Shown: piece after piece, positions 43,398 through 55,124 of the stretch
Position numbering within the stretch: position 1 is the stretch's first letter
Layout: each line of letters begins with the position of its first letter
Origin: Zingiber officinale
Taxonomy: Eukaryota > Streptophyta > Magnoliopsida > Zingiberales > Zingiberaceae
Length of the DNA: 64,000 nt
NCBI RefSeq assembly: GCF_018446385.1
Contig: NC_056000.1
Location: forward strand, 37,547,511-37,611,510
Reading direction: 5' to 3'
Made by a program: the position numbers and the translations under genes
The notes under the pieces: generated by a model
Database searches by the model: none
Seen by the model: only the letters and a program-made list of their open reading frames with translations
What the model was told of the DNA's origin: nothing

Positions 43398-44969
43398 TCT
43401 TAATTCTGTGTCTATTACTTTTCTCCCGATTAACTGTCATTAGCAATACCTATTTACTTGGTTAATGATAATACTTTATAGATCTAAATTAATAAGATAT
43501 AATATCAAAAACAAAACTTACCCAACCAGGTAATCATAGTAGGAAAAACAAACAGCAATGAAAAGTGTCCATCCAAGAGAAATATACTTGAAGAACCTAC
43601 TAAGCTCTAGACTATATTTGTTTTAAGAGAAAATTTTGTTATATGCTACACAATAGGTAATCAGAAAATGAATCCACACAAATGTCCACAAGTTTTGAAA
43701 ATGAAAACTCAATAAAAGTGTGTTATTTCCAAAAAGCTAGTATATTTTTATCAAAGATATTAATTGCTGCTGTATTTCAAAAGGAAAATTCATAGCATAC
43801 TAAATAAGATATAAACTCATTCTAGACAAGTTGAAGTCTTTTCTTCTGGGAATAATCAGAAGCCACCAAGGTATTTAAATTGAGAGAGATTATTTTCCCA
43901 AAGGATCAGCACACCAAACATTGGCAGAAAGGAAAAGGCCATCACATGACCAGACTTGAGTTTGCACTACAATTATGATGAGGGGTGCTCGGGGTGAGTG
44001 AAATCACCATTTTGGTTCATTGAGTTTGCACTACAATAGTAAGAGAAAAAAGACATTACTGATGGTAAGAAGCTCGAAGGAGGCACTGTGGTGTATATGT
44101 CAGAGGAACGGAGCTATCGACGTGCTATGCAGGCTGATAAGATGAGTAGGGAAGTTGAGAACTATAAAATGTGATGAGGGAGCGACATTCCTTTGCAAGG
44201 TTGTGCAGGGGATGCCCCTTTGTAAGAGTTGTAGAGGCAACAGTTATCCAAAAAACTTTCTACTGGAATTTTACGCAGGTTAGAGAATTTCCAGAACTTT
44301 GGCCAATCGACTTCCCTACACCATTTCTTTCATGTTCTCAACCAGCTCTCAGTTAGGTTCCTGACATAAATCTATAAGTCTATTTGCACGCTTACAGTTT
44401 CAATACCGTATAACAGAGGCCGTGGCAATCTTTAGCTTATCGGACACGAGATATGCTGAATAACAGGATTGGAACACCAAGGTTTCAGCTAAACAAACAA
44501 AACAATCTTTCAAAAATTTCCATTTTTTTCTCGTTATGAAATTAAAAAGCCTATATGACAAAATATCATATCGCGCTCACCCCTCAGAGCATCAAAATTG
44601 CTTAGCTTAATCATCAGAAAGGCAGGAAGTAAAGAGAAATGTTCTCAATGTGGTCATTACCCAATAACATCACAGATTTTATTCCATACGCGGTGCAGTA
44701 TCACGACCAGTTGAAGCTATGACAAAAAAAAAAAAAAAATGGAACCATGATCATACTTAAAACGGTTCCGTTCCCAATCTCAGCGAAACTCAAAATCGAT
44801 TCCTTTGCCGAAAATTCCAAGGGGGAAAGACAAAAATATCCGAGTTCCCCACAAAAACCGAAAACACCAACATTGAATCGCGAAAGGACAAAAGGGGGGA
44901 AAAGGAGATTAAAACGATCATCACATCGCTAGTTAAAGTGGTTCTACGTCACTGAGTGAAGACACTTAC
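43398..44969 (-). other. ENT 5' leader intron / upstream region
   Basis: Positions 43398-43796 are homologous to the upstream region of the pseudogene. The rest has no recognised gene. ORFs at 44171-44356 and 44747-44932 lack known motifs. If the leader exon at 44970 is real, this is a leader intron of about 1.6 kb. Confidence 0.4.
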
Positions 44970-45065
44970 ACGGGCGACGAGATCTTCCGACAGCCGAGGC
45001 GAAGAAGATTCCCAGGCGACCGTGGATGGATTAATGGCCGATTCCAAGCTCTCATTAATATAACG
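44970..45065 (-). promoter_or_regulatory. Probable ENT leader exon and core promoter
   Basis: The minus strand shows a TATA-like ttatattaatgag (about 45052-45064). A C/G-rich short leader follows, ending at a good splice donor gt|gtaagtgtc at 44970/44969. The local sequence is unlike the A/T-rich surroundings. This would give a non-coding first exon of roughly 60 nt. It is inferred from sequence signals only. Confidence 0.4.
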
Positions 45066-46984
45066 AGCGATCGGGAGCAAGAGGAGAAAAGCACGGCAAC
45101 GGCTGGCGTTTCCATTTCAAGTTTCATAGAAGATTGGTCAATGCCGTTAGTCAGACGCCCAAGAGAATTACGCCCGTCCGTACCCGCTGTGTGAGTGGAC
45201 GAAGAGTTGGAGAGTCGATGTGCGATACGAATGGGTTGGATTGTGACCTGCGAGTAGGTCTGCCGAAAATTTTTCCTTTGCGTCCAAGTTGCGTCCCCAC
45301 TGTAATACGAAGCTATTTAGGGAGACTCCATTCGGAATAAGAATAGGAATAAAAATAAAAGACAAAATAGGATAAATCCGAAAAGGAATTAGTTCAATAC
45401 TTTCCGAATTAGTTCAAACGAGTAATTCGATACATACACTATGTAAAAAATAAATTCTCATTATTTAAAAAACTCGTCTGTCTGTTTTGTTTACTACCAA
45501 GCACCGAGAGCACGGACACTCCATCCATTGAGAGTTTTATGAGGGGGAGTTTTGAATCAGACTAAGTTTCATCATAATTAAATATTACTTAATCAAATCT
45601 TTTAGATCATGCTTTTGTTATGTAATTTTCTATTGAAAAAAACATTTTAAAAATATTTAACTTATTATTTTTATAAAAAAATTATTGTTTATTAGACAAG
45701 TTGAATAATTTTGGTGTTACTTCATAGTGATTAAAGATATTTTAAAATTGATCAAAATTACTAAAATATTAATTAAAACTGCTTTAATATTATTATAATA
45801 ATGGTAGATCAAAATTATATAATGAGAAATAATTTTAGTCAAAATTATTCTAATAGTCGTCAAAACTACTTCAATTTTAATAAAAATTATTTAATTTTAT
45901 TATAATAATTTTAACTAAAATTATTTCAATGTCCATTTGATCCAATATGAGTCATTGACAAATCCAATGTGAGTCATTGACCGCTCTAATTTTGATCAAA
46001 ATTACTCTAATATATACTAAGTAGGACATTGTTTAAGATATTTTTTTTACTTAGAGTGGGATAATAATAAAATAAGGGGCAATTTGAATGTTTGCCTTTT
46101 TAAAATTCAAAATAAAAATTCAAATTTGTATAATATTACTATTAGAAGTAGAGTCTTGTTAAGTGTTCAACATAAAGAAATACCTCTGTGAGATCAAGAT
46201 AAAAAAAATTAAAAGCGCCCGGGACAACAGTCCTTTTCTCCGTTTGCAACGAATTTTAATTTCAATAAATTAAAAGATATATTTTTTAATAAATAATTGA
46301 CTTAAAAATGTTAATTAATGAGTCGTCTATTTTCTGATTTATCTTAAATAAAAAATTTTCATGAAACTAAATTAATCATTCTAAAATTAATCAACATAAA
46401 TTAAATTTAAACCTAAACAAAATCACAATACCAATTTTAAAATTTAATAAAGAATTACCTCGTGAGAGATCATAATAATAAAAAAAATCACAAAACCAAT
46501 TTTTAGAATCTGATCCCAAGGAATCATCACCAGTCAACTTTAGAGATTTTTTTTAAAAGAAAATGTTATTCAAAGTAAAAGAGAATGATGAATGGCAAAT
46601 TGGATGGTGTAAAAAAATTGTTAAATGAATTAAGTAGGCAGAAAAGAAATGTCTTTTTATTAATTTTATCGGTGGATAACCTTTTTTAAAAAAAATATTA
46701 AAATAATATTTTACAGATAATTTTCTATCTAAAATATTCTTATGTTCTTCTCTGTTTTAATAAAAAAGCATCAAAGTATTTTTGATAAAATAAATAAAAA
46801 AATACTTTTAAAAATTTTATGCTAAAAATTTTACTTTTTTAAAAAATGTCAAAATAACATTTTAAATATTTTCTATCTAAATATTCGTGTATTATTTTCT
46901 TTAAATGTGATTTAACCAAACCGCCCCACTTAACGTAGCTTTCATTTATATTTCTACCATAGCTCTAGGAGTACAAATTAGTCA
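45066..46984. other. Intergenic region, AT-rich, with second copy of dispersed repeat
   Basis: The second copy of the A/T-rich dispersed repeat is at about 45640-46010. The remainder (46015-46900) is A/T-rich with no ORF of note. A short GC patch, aaagcgcccgggac, lies near 46212. ORFs at 45134-45365 have no known motif. Confidence 0.45.
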
Positions 46985-47153
46985 AAAACACTCAGTGAGC
47001 CCCTAGTGAGTCGCTCGTGGGTCGTTCATGAGCTACTCATGAGCCGCTTAATTAAAACTTGACTCGAGCCGAGCTTAAGTTGACTTGATTAGAAATCGAG
47101 CAAAGTTCAAGTCTAATTATTACTAGCTCAATAACTCATTAAACCTAACGAGT

Positions 47154-47225
<72 letters not shown>

Positions 47226-47335
47226 CTCGAGCTCAACTCTACCGGCTCGAACGAGCTTGAGATCAAGTTAGTATAAATAGAATCAAATTGAGCTTGAGCC
47301 GAAGTTGGCTCGAGTTCTTGGCACATCTCGTTCAT
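46985..47335 (-). mobile_element. hAT-like MITE with (TA)n expansion
   Basis: In reverse complement it starts tagggcgatgaacgagatgt and is filled with gctcgagcc-type motifs, as in the petC intron MITE (20769-21120). The centre carries a (TA)n tract of about 33 units (47158-47224) where the other copy has a short A/T stretch. Terminal repeats are degenerate and no clear TSD was found. Confidence 0.6.
47158..47224. repeat. (TA)n microsatellite, about 33 units
   Basis: Uninterrupted ta dinucleotides. Confidence 0.98.
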
Positions 47336-47419
47336 CGCCCTAAATAGATCAGCTAAGAGCAAAAAGTGTAGTCTTTGATAGCATGAAACAAACACAAAAT
47401 AAAAATGATACCAACTCAC

Positions 47420-48870
47420 AGTGATCTCCTAAGACGAACTTAGTCACCGGTCACTGCTTGCCGTCGAAACAGCGATCACGAAACTGAATCAAAAAACTCT
47501 TCTCAAGGTTCACGAAACAAAACCTCTACTGCTTGAATATTCTTCTCTTTGCCCGTGATCACCTCAATCGATTCCTCTTGAGATTTCTTGGATACCTATT
47601 TATAAGATGAAAGCATCGATACGTAACCGATGCTTTGATGACTCTATTAATCACAGTATACGTTGAGGAAGATGAACCAATCATCTCCTCAACGTAAACG
47701 TTGCAAATCTTTTACAATGTAGCGATCTCCAACATCTCTCACTCATCCAAGTCAATCCATAAAGGTTATCTGGTCATATAGACCATGTCAGTCACATACA
47801 CTACAGGATGATCATGTCACAAAGACCAGAGCAAATCCTTTATTAGTCACAAAGACCAAATTAGAACATTCAATCAATACTTTAGGATAAATGGTTCGTG
47901 CGACAGTATGCACACTGAGCAATAATTGCTAAGAAAGATTGTTACACCTTATATAGCTGCTCATAGAACGAATCAGAGACATCATTACTTGCCTTTACCC
48001 CAAATTAAATTAATTACATCAATGTGAACATCTCTAATCTCTCGTAATTACTATTATGTCAAGAGCATGTTCAACATCTCCAATCAAAACAATTATTTAC
48101 AATTACATTTTATGTACTAAACTAAAAAATATAATTGGTACCAGTGAATAAATATTACAAATATAAATCAATCTTAATCTTCATTTTTAGCGAAAATCTA
48201 TTCATTCTAATCAGTCATTTTCTTAGTTATGCTCTATAGACCAAATCATCCATAGCCAATAGGAAACATGCTAAAGTAGCAGACACTGATCAGAACTTCA
48301 AGTAGACAGCTGAATAGCACCACTTAGAATAAGATTGAGATTAACTTATAATCTCAAGGGTCTCACATAGTGGAAAAGCATAGATTCATTCTCCTACTAT
48401 CCTTCTTGTCGTCATAGCACATGTGGTATGAATCACATACTATGATGATATTCTCTTTACTAAAAAGAGCACATGTTTTCCCTAAAATTTAACATCGTAC
48501 AGATTTTGATCTAGACATACCTAATGTCTAATCCTGAATTTAACATATGAATTCTAATCTGGCCTTAAATAGATTTAGTAAATGGTGGGTACATTTAATT
48601 TAATCATTAATAAATGATCTCATCTTGACACAATTACCAAAGCGACCTTAACTTATGAGTATGTCTCTATTCACAACTACATAAGTTGTCTCATAAGTAA
48701 CGGTCTTACCTCTATTTGTACTTAACAAATAGAAATGTTTGTCCATGTGAGTGGACTAATCTTAATTTTTCAATATGCTTATCGAGACTTTTATTTGAAT
48801 TTAACAAAGACATATACACTGAATAGATCATGACATTTTCATTTATCAAAATGTCTTTACAATAAGTTAC
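47420..48870 (-). mobile_element. Probable LTR of the minus-strand copia element
   Basis: Lies directly downstream (minus strand) of copia RNase H. The minus strand carries a TATA box, ttataaatagg (about 47596-47606). At its far end ttggtatcattt (minus, about 47400-47416) resembles a primer binding site, as if a second element followed. Exact ends were not resolved and no TSD was found. Confidence 0.45.
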
Positions 48871-48875
48871 ATTCT

Positions 48876-51800
48876 TCAAAGTCCCAAAAACTTCACATGT
48901 CCTTGAAATGACTCTTTAGTCAATAGCTTAGTAAAAGGATTGACAAACATATCACGTGTAAGGATGTACTCAAGAATTATTTTTTTCTTATCAACAATAT
49001 CCCTTACAAAATTATACTTAATTTCTATATGTTTGCCTTTGTTGTGATATTTGAGATCTTTGGAAAAAGGTATTGCAGCTTGACTATCATAGTACACTGT
49101 AACATGACTCCCACTATCCTCAGCAATCTTCAGATGCTTTAGAAACCTTCTTAGCAGACAACCTCTTGCACAATCATTACGCAAGCCACATACTCAGCTT
49201 CCAGTGTTGACAAGGCTACACAAGCTTGTTTCTTGCTGTTCTATGAGACGACGCCACCATTCGGCAAGAAAGTATAGCTAGATGTGGATTTTTTGTCATC
49301 AAGGTCTCCTGCCCAATCTGCATCTATATAGCCACTCAGGCTCATATTCGATCCTTGGAAACAGAGGCAATAATCTGCTATTCCTTTGAGTTATCTGAAT
49401 ATCCTCTTTACCGCTTTCCAGTGTCTCAATCCTAGGTTTGACTGGAAACAACTAACTAAGCCAACAACATAGCTTATATCAGGACGAGTACACAACATAA
49501 TGTATATTAAACTACCAATAGCATTGGCATATGATTTTTATTTCATTTTGGCTATTTCCTCAAGAGTCTTAGGATACATACTTTTGCTCAAAACAGTACC
49601 TCTCGCTATATAGGCGTCTGCTCAATATTACAATCTAACATATTGAAGTGGTGTAGCATCTTAGTGATATAAGCTTCTTGAGACAAACCCAAAAGTCTTT
49701 TTGATCGATCTCTAATGATCTTCACTCCTAAGATGTACTCTGCTTCTCCCATATCTATTATATCAAATTGTGATGAAAGCTAGGATTTGACTTCTATCAC
49801 ACACTTTATGTCACTTCCAGCTATTAGCATATTATCAACATATAATAATAAAATGGCAAACTTTCTTTTTTCCTTTATTAGGTAAACACAATAATCCTCA
49901 TTGATCCTTTCGAAATCATAAAACAAAATGACTTCATTAAATCTTATGTTCTATTGTCTTGACGCTTACTTTAGCCCATATATAGACCTCCCAAGTCTAC
50001 ATACTCTTTGCTCTTGACTTTTAGCAACGTAACCTTCTAGTTATACCATATAGATTTCTTTATCGAGATTACCATTAAGGAAAGTTATTTTTACATCCAT
50101 CTGATGTAATTCCATGTTGAATTGTGCTACTATAGTTAGAATGACATGTATTGACACAAACTTCATAACTGGGGAGAATGTTTCTTCAAAATCAATACCC
50201 TCCATTTGGGTATATCCTTTTGTATACTAATCGAGCTTTGTATCTATTAACCGATCCATCTACTTTTCTCTTTACTTTAAGAATCCACTTATTCCCAATA
50301 GTCCTTTAACCTGGAGGAAGATCGACTAAATCTCAAACTTTATTCTTTTTCATTGACTCCATCTCCTCATCCATTGCAATTTTTCATTTTTCTCTTACTG
50401 ACTTCTCAAAGCTTCCTCAACTGTTCGAGGTTCCTCATCGTCAACTGGGAGAATCATTAATGTCTCATTCTCAATGTCAAACCTTCTCTGAGGAATAATC
50501 TGACGACTACTTCTTCATAGGTTAAACTGTTGAGAAATTGACTCATTCAGTGGCAAAAAACTCCCACTAGGTTGATTAGATTAAGACATCTCTTGATTTG
50601 TTGATAAAGGAGCATTATCCTCCTCTATCTCATATAAAGGAATTGTCTTATCAACTTCACCTCGTGTTGGGAACTTAGTTTCTAGAAAAGTAGCATCTTT
50701 TGACTTTATTTCAGAGATGATTCCATCTTGTCGCTCACCAATGAAGACATAACATTTAGAAATCTCAGAATACCTTATAAAGATACACTTCTTATCTCTG
50801 CGCCCTAATTTTCCATATTCATGAGTCTTATCATGAACGTAGGCAGCTGATCCCAAGGTCTCAGATTACTCAAATCTGACTTTTTGCCTGTCCAATATTC
50901 ATGTGGGGTAGATGGAACTGACTTTGAAGACACTTTGTTAAGTATATAAGCTACAACTAATAATGCATCTTCCCAATAGGAGATTGACAAATTAGCCTGT
51001 GTCATCATAAACCTACCTATTTCAAGAAGAGTCCTATTTCTTCTTTCAGCAACCCCATTTTGTTGTAGAGTTCCAAGGATAGTTAGCTGTTTAATAATCT
51101 CTTTCTCATTACACATTGTCTTGAACTGATCAGACAAATATTCACCTCCACGGTCAGTGCACAAGGTTTTAACCTTACGTTCTAATTGATTCTCAACTTC
51201 GTTCAAGTAATGAATAAAGCAATCCAATGCTTCAAATTTGTGAGAAATCAAATACACATGACCAAAACGCGTGAAGTCATCAATAAATGTAATGAAATAA
51301 GAACTTCCATTTCTAGCCTTCATATTCATTGGACCACAAATATCCGAATGAATTAATTGCAATGATGATTCATCCCTAATAGCCTTGCCAAATGGTTTCC
51401 TAAATTGTCTTTCCAGCAAGACAATGCTCACATATAGACAAGTTAATCTTAGCATAAGTGTCTAAAAGGTCCTCCTTAGCTAATCTATTCATTCGTTCTT
51501 GTCTTATATGTCCTAGTCTAGCATGTCAAATTTCATCATTAACATCAGCATTACTAGTAAGAGCAATGTTTGAAAAACAATCATTATCATTATTTAGTTT
51601 TACATCAAGAACCATAAAACCATTTGTTACATAACCATGCCCAATTAACACAGAGTTAATTCAAAGTTTCACATAACGGTTACAAAAATTTACATAATAA
51701 CCTAAATCAAGAAGACAAGTGACGGAAACTAGATTCCGTTGAATCTCAAGAGCATACAGGACATCATGTAGAAACAAGATACACCCACCATGTAAGTTGA

Positions 51801-52715
51801 GCTTACAAGTGACAATTCCTTTAACTTCAATTCTTACATTGTTTCCTACATATATCCATTTGTTGCCAGCTGGTACCCGACGGTACTCCACATATGTAGC
51901 TTGATGAGGAGCTACATGGTTCGTTGCTCCTGAATCTACAATCCACAAATAATAAGAATTAGCTAACAACACTGTATTTGCAACATAATGCTCATGGAAA
52001 GAAGTTAAAGATGGATCTACCTTTTGAGGCTCAGTACAATCTTGAGCAAAATGACCCTTCTTGCCACAGTTGAAGCAAGTCAGCTTATTTTTAGTTTTTG
52101 TCCATATTTCTTTCCTTTCTTCTTGATTTGGTTTTAAACAGCAACAACACTAGACTCCTTTCCCTTTCCTTTCTAAAACAATTTTTTCTTATTCTTGGAA
52201 CCATAACCTTTAGCTACAAAAGCTTGACCAGAAATCCTTATGGATTCAATCCTCTTCGCCTCAAGTTCTACATGATGTGAGACATCAGTGAAAGTCTTGA
52301 TACTCTCACTGTGGGTCAGATTCTGTTTCATTGTTTTCCAAGAATCAGGAAGGAAATGGATAACTATCTGAATCTGCTGTTCATCAGTCAACGCATAACC
52401 AGCAGTCTTAAGCTCTCGAATCATGTTACCCATCTCCCTGAGATGTTGGGCCATGATAACATTTGAGCATTTTTTACAACTATCAAACATGATTGTTAGC
52501 TGACGGAGCTTACTCAGACTTACTCCACTATACTTCTCTCTAAGGGTTGCCCAGACAGCATGAGCCGATAGTAATAGCTCATACTCAAATATCAGGTCAT
52601 CAACCATTGAACTAATCAATATTCCCTTAACAATGGAGTCCTTCCTTTTCCATGCCTTATAGGCATCAAGGTCACGTCTGTGCTGTGATGTAGAACGATC
52701 AGTTGGTTCATCCAT
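48876..52715 (-). pseudogene. Ty1/copia gag-pol remnant
   Basis: Minus strand, domain order as in copia. Gag is 52715-52173 (180 aa, UBN2 type, with LRQLTIMFDSCK and HFLPDSWKTMK). The CCHC knuckle CFNCGKKGHFAQDC is near 52034-52085. Protease is 51972-51661 with IVDSGATNHVAP. Integrase is 51455-50805 with FITFIDDFTRFGHVYL, TDRGGEYLSDQF and QQNGVAERRNRTLLE. The integrase tail is 50856-50581 after a frameshift. RT is about 50520-49330 with many stops; its catalytic motif reads YVDN (49831-49842) in place of YVDD. RNase H is 49184-48876 with YYDSQAA and the HIEIKYNFVRD motif. No 5' LTR or primer binding site was found upstream of gag. The element is dead. Confidence 0.88.
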
Positions 52716-53217
52716 GAATTGATTTACAACCTCTAGAACTTCTTGTTCCTCAAGAACGTATTATATTTTGAGGTGTCATATTTTATAGTTATCCTCATAG
52801 AATTTTTTTTCCTTTATTGAGTTTAGCTATGATTATTTTAGTTGTCATAATCTATATAAATAAACACATTATTTATTATTTCAATGTAATTCATATGCAT
52901 GCAATTAATCATTGATTCACTGTAAATTAGAATTGATTTACAAAATCAAGTGATAACTATGTTTCCACTCATCATTTATATATTCCAATCTAATCAACAT
53001 TGATCAACTATATTACACACATCTCATCAAATGAACTAATCATATAGATATATGAACTAATCATAATTAAACATAAACTAATATGAAATGAACTAATTAT
53101 TTTCAAGTTTGTTAACAGATAACATAACTTTGTTCGTACATAACGACAGAAATTATTACACGACTAAAAAATTGAATAGGCTAAAATTGTTCGTACATAA
53201 TGACAGTGAATAGAACA
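52716..53217. other. AT-rich gap upstream of copia gag
   Basis: Expected to hold the 5' leader of the copia element, but no primer binding site or LTR end is visible. No gene seen. Confidence 0.4.
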
Positions 53218-53598
53218 CTAGTAACATAGATAAGCTAGCACCACTCCCACTAGGATAAATACTAGTGTAGTGGACAAATCTATCATGTTCATCCCAGACT
53301 CGATGATGGGTGGATCTACCTCAGATATATCCATCAGATCCATTTCTAGATCTTCTACACACTCTTTCGGATCCTCCTCTGATTCTTTGGGATTTATCTC
53401 TAGATCCATTTCTGGATCCTCTTCAAATTCTTCGAGGTTCATTTCCGGATCCTCTTTAAATTCCTCAAGGTCAATTTCTATATCATCTTCAAATTCTTCG
53501 AGGTTCATTTCTGGATCCTCTTCAAATTCTTCAATATCCATTTTCGGATCCTCTTCAGATTCTGTGGGATTTGGATCCTCAGATTCTGGAGGATCCAT
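53218..53598 (-). CDS. Hypothetical acidic repeat protein with C-terminal hydrophobic tail
   Basis: 126 codons. Residues about 20-75 consist of 11-residue repeats of the type EEFEEDPEMNL (33-bp DNA units), extremely rich in Glu and Asp. Residues about 107-126 are hydrophobic (STTLVFILVGVVLAYLC), compatible with a tail anchor. There is no recognised family. An upstream in-frame start region is absent: a stop lies just before the Met in the minus-strand context (near 53620). It may be a real small gene, the last exon of one, or part of a transposable element. The antisense Ser-rich ORF at 53270-53623 is a shadow. Confidence 0.35.
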   Translation of the reverse strand: MDPPESEDPNPTESEEDPKMDIEEFEEDPEMNLEEFEDDIEIDLEEFKEDPEMNLEEFEEDPEMDLEINPKESEEDPKECVEDLEMDLMDISEVDPPIIESGMNMIDLSTTLVFILVGVVLAYLCY

Positions 53599-53712
53599 TT
53601 CTTCGGGATCTGGATCCTCTTAAGATTCTTCAAACCCATTCCAATTGAAGTAAATGTCTGCATATCTCTAAATATGAGATGTGCCCTTTAGAATCTTCTC
53701 AAAGTTGGAGTG

Positions 53713-55109
53713 TGATAAACCCTAATTTTGTCGTGAAATGGGTATCAAAAGAATTAAGTGACCAAATTCATTCTACACTAATATAGCATAGAGATGACTC
53801 GGGTCGTCTCCCAATGAATGTAAACGGTAAAATGATAATCTTAGGATCAATTATTGCTGGCTTGGGGTTTTCTGGATAAATTGGGAATTTCATAATTGAC
53901 TTTTGAACAAAGAAAAGAAGTAAGGATCTAAAACTATGCTACATTTGTAAATTCAACTCATGGAAATTAACAAACAAAGAAGCTAACTAATCTAAACTAC
54001 TGCATTGAAAGAAATAACAAACAAGAATAACCTAATGCAACAATTATGCAAAATCTAAATTGATCAGACATCAAGAACAATGACCTTAACCGAAGGTTTC
54101 AAAGCAATAGCAAGGGAATTTGAATCAATTATGCATTGATCAACTACAACAAAACTAAAATTCAAACAAAGATGAAGAAACTAGCATTCAGAGGATTCAC
54201 ACTAATCAAACTGGAGAAACCCTAGCTTGGATTTGGTGTGCATCGGATGAAGAACTCGACGATGAAGACAAACAGAGTAACTCAACGTTGTTGATGATCG
54301 GCAAAGCTTCAATTAGAGATGGGTGCGGAGCTTCAAGAAAGGAAGATAACCGGCCAGAAGACAAAGGAATCGGCTCAAACCACTGAATTGCTTCTCCTTC
54401 TTTGCTTCTTCTTCCTCGCACGAAGTCGCGGTAGAAATTGCAGTCAGATCTGGAACAGAAGGATGAAGTGGCGTCGCCGGTTGCTAATGGATGGATTTCA
54501 GCCAAAGGAAGGGATGCCCTTGACCTCACAAGCTCGCCGACGGTGAATGGAATCAAGATCACCGAAGCAGATCGTGCTCCTCTGTTCTTGACGCGAGAAG
54601 TTGACATTGTAGCAATTGACGATCCCCCTGTAGCTTCTCATTTCCCATTTAAATCAGATCTGAAATATATGATGGACGGCTATGATTTCTCCGGATCGAT
54701 CCAACGGTGGAAATTGCTCCAAATCTGTTCCAAATCTTCATATCTTGATCAATGGTCGTGATCTACTCCCCCGTGGCTCGGATGGACTTGATCATGATAG
54801 ATGGCTCAGATCTCCTCATGTCTTGAATGAACGATCCATATTATTCCAAAGCTTGATCTCTTCATTTAAGCCCTAGATTTGAACCCAAATCTGATCTGAT
54901 CTGATCCGATCGAGCCCTTGCCCTTTTGATACCTACAAAGAATATATCAAAACATTAGCATCAAATACTGCAATTATAAAATAATTTAATATTAAGTCCA
55001 CAAATGAATACAACTCATGAAATATGATATAAATGTGGAATTAACACATGAGAAGATCAAATGGCATGCTTATATGAATCAAAATATCAATACAAAATGA
55101 TGGTTATCA
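53713..55109 (-). mobile_element. 3' LTR of a minus-strand gypsy-like element
   Basis: The plus-strand edges are tgataaaccc (53713) and tggttatca (55109), so the minus strand reads TGATAACC...TTTATCA, 1397 bp. On the minus strand it follows a polypurine tract, agtgtggggggatt (55110-55124). The ORFs at 54206-54607 and 54319-54876 lie inside the LTR and are not supported as genes. The partner LTR is outside the window. Confidence 0.7.
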
Positions 55110-55124
55110 AATCCCCCCACACTT
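55110..55124 (-). other. Polypurine tract of the gypsy-like element
   Basis: aatccccccacact on the plus strand. Similar gtgtggggga tracts recur inside the element near 55830 and 62718. Confidence 0.65.

Noticed and set aside
47400-47416. Second primer binding site implying a tandem copia element
   Set aside because: ttggtatcattt matches only the first 7 or so bases of the tRNA complement and the neighbouring LTR end is not canonical.
53270-53623. Ser-rich plus-strand ORF
   Set aside because: It is the antisense shadow of the acidic repeat ORF; the repeat is open in both directions.
54206-54761. Two overlapping ORFs near 54.2-54.8 kb as a host gene
   Set aside because: Both fall inside a 1.4 kb LTR with TGATAA...TTATCA ends and show no domain.
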